Origin: Oscillospiraceae bacterium
GTDB taxonomy: Bacteria > Bacillota_A > Clostridia > Saccharofermentanales > Saccharofermentanaceae
Direction: 5' to 3'
Assembly: GCA_902803365.1 (NCBI GenBank)
Contig: CADCPU010000218.1
Location: forward strand, 1-8,811
Length of the DNA: 8,811 nt
Shown here: piece by piece, positions 1 to 5,702 of the stretch
Position numbering within the stretch: the stretch's first letter is position 1
How the letters are laid out: each line of letters starts with the position of its first letter
Translations under genes and position numbers: made by a program
Notes under the pieces: model-generated
Databases searched by the model: none
What the model saw: the letters and a program-made list of their open reading frames with translations, nothing else
What the model was told of the DNA's origin: nothing

Positions 1-138
1 AATGCGGATCAGATCATAGTTGTGGATAAGGGAAGGATCGTCCAGCAGGGCAAGCATGACGAGCTCATGAAGCAGGACGGAATCTACAAGAACTTCATCA
101 CGGGCCGTAAACAGGCAGTGAGTTGGAAAATTTCATAA
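1..138 (+). CDS. ABC transporter ATP-binding/permease protein, C-terminal fragment
   Basis: The first 45 codons read to a TAA stop at 136-138; the start is outside the window. The peptide begins NADQIIVVDKGRIVQQGKHD and continues with ELMKQDGIYKNF. This is the usual end of the nucleotide-binding domain in exporter-fold ABC transporters (MsbA/MdlB/YbtPQ type): the strand after the H-loop with its 'D-x-GRIVxxGxHxEL' motif, then 'Y..F'. The catalytic motifs lie upstream and cannot be seen. Only 16 bases separate it from the ECF S-component gene, with no terminator between them, so it is probably in the same operon. Exporter-fold half-transporters of this type may pump outward, or may import siderophores when they are YbtPQ-like. 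The fragment cannot decide which. Confidence 0.85.
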   Translation, partial: NADQIIVVDKGRIVQQGKHDELMKQDGIYKNFITGRKQAVSWKIS

Positions 139-154
139 CTACAGGAGAGTACAT

Positions 155-748
155 ATGAGTACAAACAACAAACTTCAGGCAAAAGATTTCATAACGATCG
201 GAATATTCACGGCATTGCTGTTCGTAGTCGAATTCGCATGCGGCATGCTCGGATTCATCCATCCTTACATCGTAGCTTCCTATGTTGTAATGATCCCGAT
301 CGTGGGCTCGATCCCGATGATGCTCTTTTACACAAAGATCAACAAGTTCGGAATGCTCAGCATCATGTCGGTCCTTCTCGCTATCATTATGTTCGTTATG
401 GGTATGGGATATCTCGGTGCACCGCTCATAATAGCGTCAGGCGTCATCGCGGATCTCATCGCGAAATCGGGCAGGTACAAGAGCTTTAAGAAGACGGTAG
501 TAAGCTACGGCGTATTCTGCCTCTGGATATGTGCCAATTACTTCCCGGTAGTCGTTACTGCGGATTCATACAGAGAGGGACTTCTCGAGAGCGGCTATTC
601 CGCGGAATACTGCGATAATCTCTTCCGTGCGATCAATTCAAAGACGATAATCGTCCTGTTGATCCTGTGCTTTGTCTTCGGATGCCTCGGCGCATTCATC
701 GGTAAGGCAGTCGTAAGAAAGCACTTCGAGAAGGCCGGTATCGTGTAA
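155..748 (+). CDS. ECF transporter S component, Trep_Strep/MptD family
   Basis: This is a 197-residue, very hydrophobic protein that I recognise as the Trep_Strep (MptD) type of ECF substrate-binding S component. It would give substrate specificity and sit in the membrane with the T component and ATPases. Helices are visible at about residues 12-33, 38-58, 66-84, 88-103, 114-134 and 165-186. The N-terminal 'KDFITIGIFTAL' is typical of the family, as is the following 'GFIHPY' (33-38). The loop at 135-160 is polar. The ATG at 155 is preceded by AGGAGAG at 143-149. The stop overlaps the start of the T-component gene by one base (TAATG). The substrate is not readable from the sequence. Family membership rests on motif recall, not a search. 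Confidence 0.82.
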   Translation: MSTNNKLQAKDFITIGIFTALLFVVEFACGMLGFIHPYIVASYVVMIPIVGSIPMMLFYTKINKFGMLSIMSVLLAIIMFVMGMGYLGAPLIIASGVIADLIAKSGRYKSFKKTVVSYGVFCLWICANYFPVVVTADSYREGLLESGYSAEYCDNLFRAINSKTIIVLLILCFVFGCLGAFIGKAVVRKHFEKAGIV

Positions 749-1449
749 TGGACTTAAGACTTGATCCGAGAACAAAACTGTTCATGATCTTTGTCGTGTC
801 GGCCGTGGTAATGATGAGCGCAACGACTCCGTTTCTGTGGGGCGTCAGGATCGCAATGACCATGATCCCGATCGGGCTCCTGCTGATCGAAAAGCATTAC
901 GCGACGGCATTCAGATTCCTGATCTTATATTCGTCGGCATTGATCTTGAACTTTACATGTTTAAGCGAAGATTCCACGGGTTTTCTTATGGCGATCATCG
1001 TCGGCTACTGCGCTATCATCGTGCAGTTCATGCCGGCGATGATAACCGCCTGGTACGTCGTTCGAACGACAAAGATCGACGAGTTCGTATCAGCGATGCA
1101 GAAGATGCATATGCCTGACGGCATCACGATATCACTCGCGGTAGTCATGAGATTCTTCCCGACGATCAAGGAAGAATATGCCGCCATCCGCGATGCGATG
1201 AAGATGCGAGGGATAATGCTCGGTAAGGGCAATGTCGTGCGAATGATAGAATTCCGCATGATACCGCTTCTGTTCTCGTGCGTAAACATCGGAGATGAAT
1301 TATCCGCGGCCGCCATAACAAGGGGGCTGGGAGGAAAGGTGAAAAGGACCAGCGTCGAGAAGTTGAAGCTTCGAGCACAGGACTACATGTTCGCATCGAT
1401 CTTCACGGCCGTCGCGGTCATCTTTGTGGTCTTTAAATATATAAAATGA
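748..1449 (+). CDS. ECF transporter transmembrane T component (EcfT/CbiQ family)
   Basis: This 233-residue protein has the EcfT/CbiQ layout. The start is 'LDPRTKLF', close to the family's usual D-P-R-x-K opening. Hydrophobic helices follow at about 12-46, 53-70, 78-104 and 212-231. Between them is the cytoplasmic coupling region (about 110-205), which holds the two short Arg-Gly motifs that dock onto the ATPase grooves: AMKMRG at 150-155 and AAITRG at 188-193. The protein couples ATP hydrolysis to movement of the S component. Its start ATG overlaps the previous stop (TAATG). Its own TGA overlaps the ATPase start (ATGA, 1446-1449), so the three genes are translationally coupled and probably make one complex. 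Confidence 0.88.
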   Translation: MDLRLDPRTKLFMIFVVSAVVMMSATTPFLWGVRIAMTMIPIGLLLIEKHYATAFRFLILYSSALILNFTCLSEDSTGFLMAIIVGYCAIIVQFMPAMITAWYVVRTTKIDEFVSAMQKMHMPDGITISLAVVMRFFPTIKEEYAAIRDAMKMRGIMLGKGNVVRMIEFRMIPLLFSCVNIGDELSAAAITRGLGGKVKRTSVEKLKLRAQDYMFASIFTAVAVIFVVFKYIK

Positions 1450-2942
1450 ATACAGTTGTGGACATAAGAGATGTAACACACCGATATAAAGGCGCCGGAC
1501 AGGACACTCTTAACAACGTGTCCTTGTCTGTGTGTAAAGGACAGACCGTTCTGCTGTGCGGCGCATCGGGCTCAGGCAAGACTTCGATCATAAGGCTCAT
1601 CAACGGTCTGATCCCTCATTACTACCAGGGCGAGATGACGGGCGAAGTCTTGGTCGACGGTATCAGGATCGCCGAGACCGAGCTCTATGAGTTAGCCGGA
1701 GTAGTCGGCACTGTCTTCCAAAACCCGCGTAGCCAGTTCTTCTCGATCGACACTGACGGCGAGATCGTCTTCGGTCCCGAGAACGTCGGCCTTGCTCCTG
1801 AAGAGATCTTGAAGCGTAAGGGCAAGATCGTCAGGCAGATGCAGCTCGAGGAACTTTTGGGCAGGAGCCTTTTCGAGCTCTCGGGCGGCGAAAAACAGCG
1901 CATCGCATGTGCCTCTGTCGCAGCCCTGATGCCGGGCATCATCCTCCTTGACGAGCCGTCGTCAAATCTCGACTTTGCTTCGATCGAACGCCTGGGTCAG
2001 ATCATCCGCGAATGGAAAGAGCAGGGCAAGACTATCATAATCTCAGAGCATCGCCTCTGGTACTTAAGAGACCTCGTCGACCGCGTTATCTATATGGAAA
2101 ACGGCAGGATCGAGAACGAGTGGACAGGCGACGAATTCCGTCGTCTTAACGACAGTGATACGACATGCAGGAAGCTTCGTCCCGCCATGCTCAAAGAAGA
2201 GTTCCGCGAGATGTTCAGGTTCGATCCTTCATGTGCTGTTAGTGCTGATGTCACGGATGGAGTCGTGCTTCGCGATTTCTACTTTTCCTACCAAAAGAAG
2301 CCTTATGTGATCTTCAAGAAAAAGTTCAGCGAAGCAGACGGAGATCTGCTGAGTCTCTGTATCCCGCAGCTCATTCTTCCGAAGGGTAAGGTCATCGCCG
2401 TTATTGGAAGTAACGGAACAGGCAAGTCGACATTCCTTCGCTGTCTTTGCGGCCTCGAGAAGGACTGCACGGGCCGAGTCACTATCGACGGCAAGGAGTA
2501 CAAAGGCAGCAAGCTCATCGGACTATCATATATGGTAATGCAGGATGTTAACCACCAGCTCTTTACTGACAGCGTTGAGGCCGAAGTCCTGTTGTCCATG
2601 AAGGATGCTGATGAAGAGAAGTGCCATAAGATCCTTGACGATCTCGGACTCCTGCAGTACAAAGACGCCCATCCGATGGCGCTCTCGGGCGGACAAAAGC
2701 AACGTGTTGCCATTTCTTCCGCTATAGCCGCCGGCGCCGAGCTTCTCCTCTTCGATGAGCCGACCTCAGGACTTGACTATTCTCACATGGAGAAAGTCGG
2801 CAACCTGTTGCGTGACCTCGCGCGTGCAGGGAAGACTGTGCTCGTGTCAACGCACGATCCGGAGCTCATCGAGCAGTGCTGCGATTATGAGCTGTGCATC
2901 AGGAACGGCAGGGTAGCGTTTCTGGAAGAGCGCAAGGCTTGA
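1446..2942 (+). CDS. ECF transporter energy-coupling ATPase, two fused ABC domains
   Basis: This 498-residue protein carries two complete ABC ATPase domains in one chain, where many ECF systems use two separate subunits (EcfA1 and EcfA2). Domain 1 has Walker A GASGSGKTS at 39-47, Q-loop FQNP at 91-94, signature LSGGEKQR at 145-152, Walker B IILLDE at 165-170 and switch His at 202 (SEH). Domain 2 has Walker A GSNGTGKST at 321-329, a Q-loop Gln near 366 (MQDVNHQLF), LSGGQKQR at 413-420, LLLFDE at 433-438 and switch His at 470 (STH). A linker of roughly 50 residues (225-275) joins them. All key residues are present in both halves, so both sites look active. It is the last gene of the ECF operon. 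Two palindromes follow immediately. Confidence 0.93.
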   Translation: MNTVVDIRDVTHRYKGAGQDTLNNVSLSVCKGQTVLLCGASGSGKTSIIRLINGLIPHYYQGEMTGEVLVDGIRIAETELYELAGVVGTVFQNPRSQFFSIDTDGEIVFGPENVGLAPEEILKRKGKIVRQMQLEELLGRSLFELSGGEKQRIACASVAALMPGIILLDEPSSNLDFASIERLGQIIREWKEQGKTIIISEHRLWYLRDLVDRVIYMENGRIENEWTGDEFRRLNDSDTTCRKLRPAMLKEEFREMFRFDPSCAVSADVTDGVVLRDFYFSYQKKPYVIFKKKFSEADGDLLSLCIPQLILPKGKVIAVIGSNGTGKSTFLRCLCGLEKDCTGRVTIDGKEYKGSKLIGLSYMVMQDVNHQLFTDSVEAEVLLSMKDADEEKCHKILDDLGLLQYKDAHPMALSGGQKQRVAISSAIAAGAELLLFDEPTSGLDYSHMEKVGNLLRDLARAGKTVLVSTHDPELIEQCCDYELCIRNGRVAFLEERKA

Positions 2943-2983
2943 TTACGGAGACATCGGGCAAAAATATACAATGTATCCGTAAT
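2942..2983. repeat. 42-bp palindromic repeat, copy 1
   Basis: The arms ATTACGGAGACAT (2942-2954) and ATGTATCCGTAAT (2971-2983) are complementary over 13 positions with a single mismatch. Adding G2941/C2984 extends the stem to 14. The shared CGGGCA follows the left arm, and the middle ten bases differ from those of copy 2. It begins on the last base of the ATPase stop codon. It could act as a weak bidirectional 3'-end hairpin, but no proper T-run follows. Confidence 0.85.
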
Positions 2984-3014
2984 CGAAGAGATTTTGCCTT
3001 TGAAAACTAAGAAA

Positions 3015-3056
3015 ATTACGGATACATCGGGCATTTTTATGCGATGTATCCGTAAT
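3015..3056. repeat. 42-bp palindromic repeat, copy 2
   Basis: This is the same element as at 2942-2983, with the same length and orientation, displaced by 73 bp. Its arms ATTACGGATACAT and ATGTATCCGTAAT match perfectly over 13 bp, and GCAT/ATGC can pair further inside. Against copy 1, both outer arms and the CGGGCA are conserved. The differences are one arm base and part of the ten-base centre. The high match in the arms with a drifting centre suggests a dispersed repeat (REP- or MITE-like) or a paired protein-binding site. Confidence 0.85.
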
Positions 3057-3072
3057 GCTTTTCGAGCATGGT

Positions 3073-3088
3073 GCGAATAACGATTCGC
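3073..3088. repeat. Small inverted repeat upstream of the leader promoter
   Basis: GCGAAT-AACG-ATTCGC is a perfect 6-bp inverted repeat around four bases. It lies about 40 bp upstream of the -35 element at 3128, where a regulator could bind. It may also be chance in a short GC-rich patch. Confidence 0.35.
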
Positions 3089-3127
3089 GCACGGCGGGCG
3101 GAAGTAATGAAGCAAACAAAAAATCTC

Positions 3128-3157
3128 TTGACTAGTTGAATTCACATGTGATATAAC
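3128..3157 (+). promoter_or_regulatory. Sigma-A-type promoter for the membrane protein/HMA operon
   Basis: TTGACT (-35, 3128-3133) and TATAAC (-10, 3152-3157) are 18 bp apart, each one base from the sigma-A consensus. Transcription would start near 3164, exactly where the first palindrome GTTAGCAAGCGCTAAC (3166-3181) begins. A protein binding that palindrome as DNA would therefore sit over the start site. Confidence 0.7.
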
Positions 3158-3163
3158 GTGTAT

Positions 3164-3254
3164 CGGTTAGCAAGCGCTAACTTAACTAAGGGCGTCGCCA
3201 TACGGTGGTGCCCTGCTTACGGGGCAAGGGTTAGCGAAGACTAACCCAAAAGGG
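3164..3254 (+). ncRNA. Structured 5' leader, candidate riboswitch or operator array
   Basis: Three local hairpins can form in the predicted 5' UTR. The first is GTTAGC-AAGC-GCTAAC (3166-3181). The second is an 11-bp helix at 3189-3199 with 3204-3214, closed by loop ATAC, which includes G-U pairs that only matter in RNA. The third is GGGTTAG-CGAAGA-CTAACCC (3228-3247). The outer two can instead pair with each other: GGTTAG 3165-3170 with CTAACC 3241-3246, and GCTAAC 3176-3181 with GTTAGC 3230-3235. That gives one long stem with a 5x5 internal loop enclosing hairpin 2. CCCTG (3211-3215) is complementary to CAGGG (3260-3264) at the ribosome binding site. The two GTTAG/CTAAC palindromes also recall DtxR-family half sites, but the spacing is unlike the IdeR box. 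It matches no riboswitch class I know. Confidence 0.5.
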
Positions 3255-3271
3255 CGAAACAGGGTGATCAT

Positions 3272-3757
3272 ATGGGATTAACGATACTTTTATCAGTAAC
3301 TACAATGGCGGGACTGTTCCTGATGCTTTGGTCGGGAGTGGGCTTTATTCAGGATAAGCGCTTTTTCTCGTCTGCTCATAAGGACCTTCTTGCAGTCGTT
3401 CAGCCGAAGCCTGAGAGATTTAAGGGTCAGCATGTGCTGGGCTATATTCTTGCCTTTATCTCGATCGCCATGAATATCGGTCCGGTCGTGATCGGTGCGG
3501 TCGACGGCGTAAATAACGGATTTACATTCGCCGAGTTCTTCCTGAGATTCGGCCTTATGGTGATCCTTCTTAAAGCCTATGACATCTTTTTCTTTGACTG
3601 GATCTTACTTTGTAATTCAGGCTTTTTCCCGCACTATTATCCTGAGACCAAAGAGCTGATAGGCCATCAGCTTTTCGGATACAACATGGTATCTCATGTG
3701 ATACATACAGCCGTCTATCTTGCCTTCGCGGCAGGGCTTTCGTGGGTGCTCTCATGA
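3272..3757 (+). CDS. Hypothetical four-helix membrane protein
   Basis: I do not recognise this 161-residue protein. Four hydrophobic segments are visible at about 3-24, 55-77, 86-113 and 137-159. A basic loop (28-52, with KPERFKG) follows helix 1. Between helices 3 and 4 lies a notable stretch, DIFFFDW (104-110) then CNSGFFPHYYPETK (114-127), with a Cys and a His. Further His residues are at 132, 142 and 145 (GHQLF, SHVIH). Clustered His near membrane helices is compatible with metal or haem handling, but this is only a suggestion. The ATG at 3272 follows AGGGTG at 3261-3266. The gene is first after the structured leader, and its stop overlaps the start of the HMA-protein gene (ATGA), so the two products are probably made in step. 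Confidence 0.8.
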   Translation: MGLTILLSVTTMAGLFLMLWSGVGFIQDKRFFSSAHKDLLAVVQPKPERFKGQHVLGYILAFISIAMNIGPVVIGAVDGVNNGFTFAEFFLRFGLMVILLKAYDIFFFDWILLCNSGFFPHYYPETKELIGHQLFGYNMVSHVIHTAVYLAFAAGLSWVLS

Positions 3758-4119
3758 TCGCATATATAATCGTCGGAATAATAATAGCACTAGCTATATG
3801 GGGCACAGTAAAAAGGATCCGCTACGGATCATCCTGCTGTGGTGAGCGCGAGCCTGCGCCTAAGAAGGTAAGAGTCTCAGATAAGAACAAGGATAACTAC
3901 AGGTATCTCTATAGCCTTGATGTTGACGGAATGCATTGCTCAAATTGTGCGCGCCGTGTCGAAAACAGTTTCAACAGCCGCGACGGTATGTGGGCAAAGG
4001 CTGACGTCGGCCAAAAGAAGGTCGAACTCAGAAGCAAATCCGAACTTAGCGAGAAGGATTGCCGCGAGATCCTCGATCAGGCGGGATACACACTTTTAAA
4101 GCTTCGTATTATTAATTGA
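3754..4119 (+). CDS. Small membrane-anchored protein with HMA (CxxC) metal-binding domain
   Basis: This 121-residue protein has one N-terminal membrane helix (about 2-18), a basic flank (KRIR) and a Cys pair, SSCCGE (26-31). After a charged linker comes a heavy-metal-associated domain with GMHCSNCARRVE (59-70), in which Cys62 and Cys65 form the metal-binding CxxC, and a typical end, ILDQAGY (106-112). The N-terminal half resembles the short Cys-rich membrane proteins that accompany FeoB. HMA domains usually bind Cu(I) or other soft metals. I chose the ATG at 3754, which overlaps the upstream TGA (ATGA). A GTG twelve bases earlier would also be in frame but is less likely. The probable role is metal capture or transfer at the membrane. 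Confidence 0.85.
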   Translation: MIAYIIVGIIIALAIWGTVKRIRYGSSCCGEREPAPKKVRVSDKNKDNYRYLYSLDVDGMHCSNCARRVENSFNSRDGMWAKADVGQKKVELRSKSELSEKDCREILDQAGYTLLKLRIIN

Positions 4120-4134
4120 ACATATGGAGGGACT

Positions 4135-4201
4135 ATGAAGAAACTATCCGAATTAAAGCAGGCGTCATGTGGGAGATCGTGTAAAAGTCCTTGACAAGAT
4201 A
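4135..4201 (+). pseudogene. feoA: Probable feoA remnant, frameshifted and truncated
   Basis: A GGAGGG site (4126-4131) precedes ATG 4135, which opens MKKLSELKQASCGRSCKSP before a TGA at 4192-4194. FeoA proteins typically begin 'MKKLSELKxGxxGxVVKVL'. If one base is skipped after codon 14 (T4177), the reading continues RVKVLDKI (4178-4201), restoring the family pattern. Nothing further of FeoA follows: the next bases are the tetR promoter and operators. I infer a decayed feoA whose 3' part and feoB were lost or replaced when the TetR-ABC cassette arrived. It lies 15 bases after the HMA gene, the order expected of a Feo operon. The alternative is a real 19-residue peptide with a CxxxC motif. The similarity is short, so this rests on pattern recall. 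Confidence 0.55.
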
Positions 4202-4220
4202 ACGGTGTTATGTTTATAAT
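4191..4220 (+). promoter_or_regulatory. Consensus promoter of tetR
   Basis: TTGACA (4191-4196) and TATAAT (4215-4220) are perfect consensus hexamers 18 bp apart. The spacer is filled almost entirely by an operator palindrome (4197-4213), so a bound repressor would exclude RNA polymerase. This fits autorepression of the TetR gene. The -35 element overlaps the stop of the short feoA-remnant reading frame. Confidence 0.85.
4197..4213. promoter_or_regulatory. TetR operator O1 (in promoter spacer)
   Basis: AGATAACGGTGTTATGT fits the 17-bp consensus ACATAACrGTGTTATGT, centred on 4205, with an exact ATAAC/GTTAT core. It lies between the -35 and -10 of the tetR promoter. O2 is centred 34 bp away, about three helical turns, so two dimers could bind on the same face. 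Confidence 0.8.
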
Positions 4221-4230
4221 CTCAACCGTA

Positions 4231-4247
4231 ACATAACGGTGTTATCT
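4231..4247. promoter_or_regulatory. TetR operator O2 (downstream of the start site)
   Basis: ACATAACGGTGTTATCT is centred on 4239 and has the same ATAAC-GGT-GTTAT core as O1. It lies just downstream of the expected transcription start, 25 bases before the TetR ATG, as a second roadblock site. Confidence 0.8.
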
Positions 4248-4271
4248 AATTGCGTAACAAGGACATGTACG

Positions 4272-4907
4272 ATGAGTAACGAAGAGAGCAGAGAGACAAT
4301 CGAGAAACTTCTCATGAGTGCCAAGAAGGAATTCATTGAGAAGGGATACATGAAGGCTTCCTTGAGGAATATCTGTAAGGATGCCGGGGTCACGACCGGT
4401 GCGCTGTATTTCTTCTTTCAGGATAAGGAAGACCTCTTTGCCAAGGTAGTCGGCAGACCTTTGCAGGAACTTCGCAACGTTCTTAATTCGCATATGCTCG
4501 AGGAGATATCTGAACTTAAGGATTACGTTCCGGGCAGACCGATAGATCTTGAAGAAGATATGCAGGCTGCAGCTCAGATCGTTAAACTGCTCTTTAAGTA
4601 TAAAGACGAGTACGAACTTTTGATAACCAAGTCACAGGGCTCGCAGTTTGAACACATAATAGACGAAGTCGCAGATGATCTTAACAAGCATTATGTCGAA
4701 TTGTTCGCAGGTATGAAGGGTTATTCATCCAAGCGTCAGATGACAAATGAGGATAAGTTCGCAGTTCATTGGATGGCACACGATCAGGTCGAGATCTTCA
4801 TCCATCTTCTCACTCATTGCAAGACTGAGAAGGAAGCGCTCAAACAGCTCAAGGGAATGTACGGATACATTATCGGCGGCTGGTTCGGAGTACTGGAAAA
4901 CACATAA
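4272..4907 (+). CDS. TetR/AcrR-family transcriptional repressor
   Basis: This 211-residue protein has the standard TetR plan. Residues 8-55 form the DNA-binding domain, with the helix-turn-helix around SLRNICKDAGVTTGALYFFF (30-49) followed by DKEDLF. Residues 60-211 form a helical ligand-binding and dimer domain that has no recognisable signature for any ligand. The ATG at 4272 has AAGGA (4259-4263) eight bases upstream. An in-frame GTG at 4239 lies inside operator O2 and is not credible as a start. The protein most likely represses its own promoter through O1 and O2, and the downstream ABC genes through O3. An unknown small molecule, perhaps a substrate of the transporter, would release it. 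Confidence 0.92.
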   Translation: MSNEESRETIEKLLMSAKKEFIEKGYMKASLRNICKDAGVTTGALYFFFQDKEDLFAKVVGRPLQELRNVLNSHMLEEISELKDYVPGRPIDLEEDMQAAAQIVKLLFKYKDEYELLITKSQGSQFEHIIDEVADDLNKHYVELFAGMKGYSSKRQMTNEDKFAVHWMAHDQVEIFIHLLTHCKTEKEALKQLKGMYGYIIGGWFGVLENT

Positions 4908-4919
4908 ACTTTTGAATAC

Positions 4920-4947
4920 AAGGTGAGACGATCCAAGTCTCACCTTT
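4920..4947 (+). terminator. Hairpin after tetR, weak terminator or attenuator
   Basis: AAGGTGAGAC (4920-4929) and GTCTCACCTT (4937-4946) form a perfect 10-bp stem with a 7-base loop GATCCAA. Only three T residues (4945-4947) follow before an A-run, so termination would be partial. It separates tetR from the ABC genes and supports a separate, O3-controlled promoter for them. Confidence 0.6.
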
Positions 4948-4960
4948 AAAAAGGTCAACA

Positions 4961-4977
4961 ACATAACAGTGTTATGT
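4961..4977. promoter_or_regulatory. TetR operator O3 upstream of the ABC genes
   Basis: ACATAACAGTGTTATGT has perfect 7-bp arms around AGT. It is the most symmetrical of the three sites and ends 22 bases before the ATPase ATG at 5000. A plausible but weak promoter overlaps it: GTCAAC-like bases at 4954-4959 and TAGATA at 4977-4982, 17 bp apart. AAAGGAG at 4984-4990 is the ribosome binding site for the ATPase. A bound repressor here would shut off the transporter genes. Confidence 0.8.
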
Positions 4978-4999
4978 AGATATAAAGGAGAATAGAAAC

Positions 5000-5701
5000 A
5001 TGTATGTGGAAGTAAAAGAACTTAAGAAAAGCTATGGAGAAGGAGGAAGCTATGTCCAGGTATTAAAGGGTGTGACCGCAGGCGTTGAGCGCGGCGAGAT
5101 GTGCGTCATCCAGGGCACATCCGGTTCAGGTAAATCAACTCTCTTAAACTGCATCGGCGGCCTTGATGATATCGACTCCGGTTCCTGCAAGATCGACGGC
5201 CTCGAGATCGCGGGTCTTAAGAAGGATGCACTGTCCGATTACCGCAGAGATACACTGGGTTTTATCTTCCAGTTCTATAACCTCGTACCGAACCTCACGG
5301 TAAGAGAGAACATTGAAGTCTGCCGCTACCTCACCAAGGATCCGCTCGATATGGACGAGCTTCTTGAGACATTGGGTCTTAAGGAACACGCTGAGAAATT
5401 TCCGTCACAGCTTTCCGGCGGCCAGCAGCAGAGGACCGCGATCGCAAGAGCCCTGATCAAGAACCCGAAGCTCCTTTTGTGCGATGAGCCGACGGGTGCA
5501 CTCGATTCCAACACCTCGCGCGACATCCTGATCCTTCTGGAGAAGATCAACAAGAAGTACGGAACGACAATGCTCATCGTAACTCACAACAACTCGATCA
5601 AGAACATGGTCCACAGAGTCATCTACATCAAGGACGGCCTCATAAGTAAGCAGTACACCAACACCGAACGTGTACCTGCTGCGGAATTGGAGGACTTGTA
5701 A
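5000..5701 (+). CDS. ABC transporter ATPase, MacB/LolD-like
   Basis: This 233-residue cytoplasmic ATPase works with the FtsX-type permease encoded next. All catalytic motifs are present: Walker A GTSGSGKST (39-47), Q-loop Gln91 in FQFYNLVPNLTVREN, signature LSGGQQQR (138-145), Walker B LLLCDE (158-163), D-loop ALD, and switch His196 (VTHN). The wording around the Q-loop and 'DEPTGALD' is characteristic of the MacB/LolD/FtsE group, which drives mechanical work on the permease rather than an ordinary alternating-access pump. The family includes exporters of antimicrobial peptides and macrolides, lipoprotein extractors, and BceA-type peptide sensors. TAA 5699-5701 is followed one base later by the permease ATG, with that gene's GGAGG inside this gene. 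Confidence 0.93.
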   Translation: MYVEVKELKKSYGEGGSYVQVLKGVTAGVERGEMCVIQGTSGSGKSTLLNCIGGLDDIDSGSCKIDGLEIAGLKKDALSDYRRDTLGFIFQFYNLVPNLTVRENIEVCRYLTKDPLDMDELLETLGLKEHAEKFPSQLSGGQQQRTAIARALIKNPKLLLCDEPTGALDSNTSRDILILLEKINKKYGTTMLIVTHNNSIKNMVHRVIYIKDGLISKQYTNTERVPAAELEDL

Positions 5702-5702
5702 G

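Noticed and set aside
2942..3056. CRISPR array
   Set aside because: There are only two copies, each is a near-complete palindrome, and there are no regularly spaced unique spacers or cas genes.
2942..3056. The palindromes as simple intrinsic terminators
   Set aside because: Neither stem is followed by a T-run, and the T-rich stretch of copy 2 is in its loop. Some transcript-end role remains possible.
2885..3145. Minus-strand frame of 86 codons across the intergenic region
   Set aside because: It spans both palindromes and the leader promoter, lacks a convincing ribosome binding site and resembles no protein family.
3164..3254. Known riboswitch class (NiCo, yybP-ykoY manganese, cobalamin, fluoride, M-box)
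   Set aside because: The conserved core sequences I remember for these classes are not visible. The leader is left unassigned.
3742..4119. GTG start at 3742 for the HMA protein
   Set aside because: The ATG at 3754 forms the ATGA overlap with the upstream stop and starts directly at the membrane helix. The extra four residues add nothing recognisable.
4239..4907. Longer TetR frame starting at GTG 4239 (11 extra residues)
   Set aside because: The GTG sits in the centre of operator O2 and has no ribosome binding site. ATG 4272 has AAGGA at the right distance and gives the usual TetR N-terminus.
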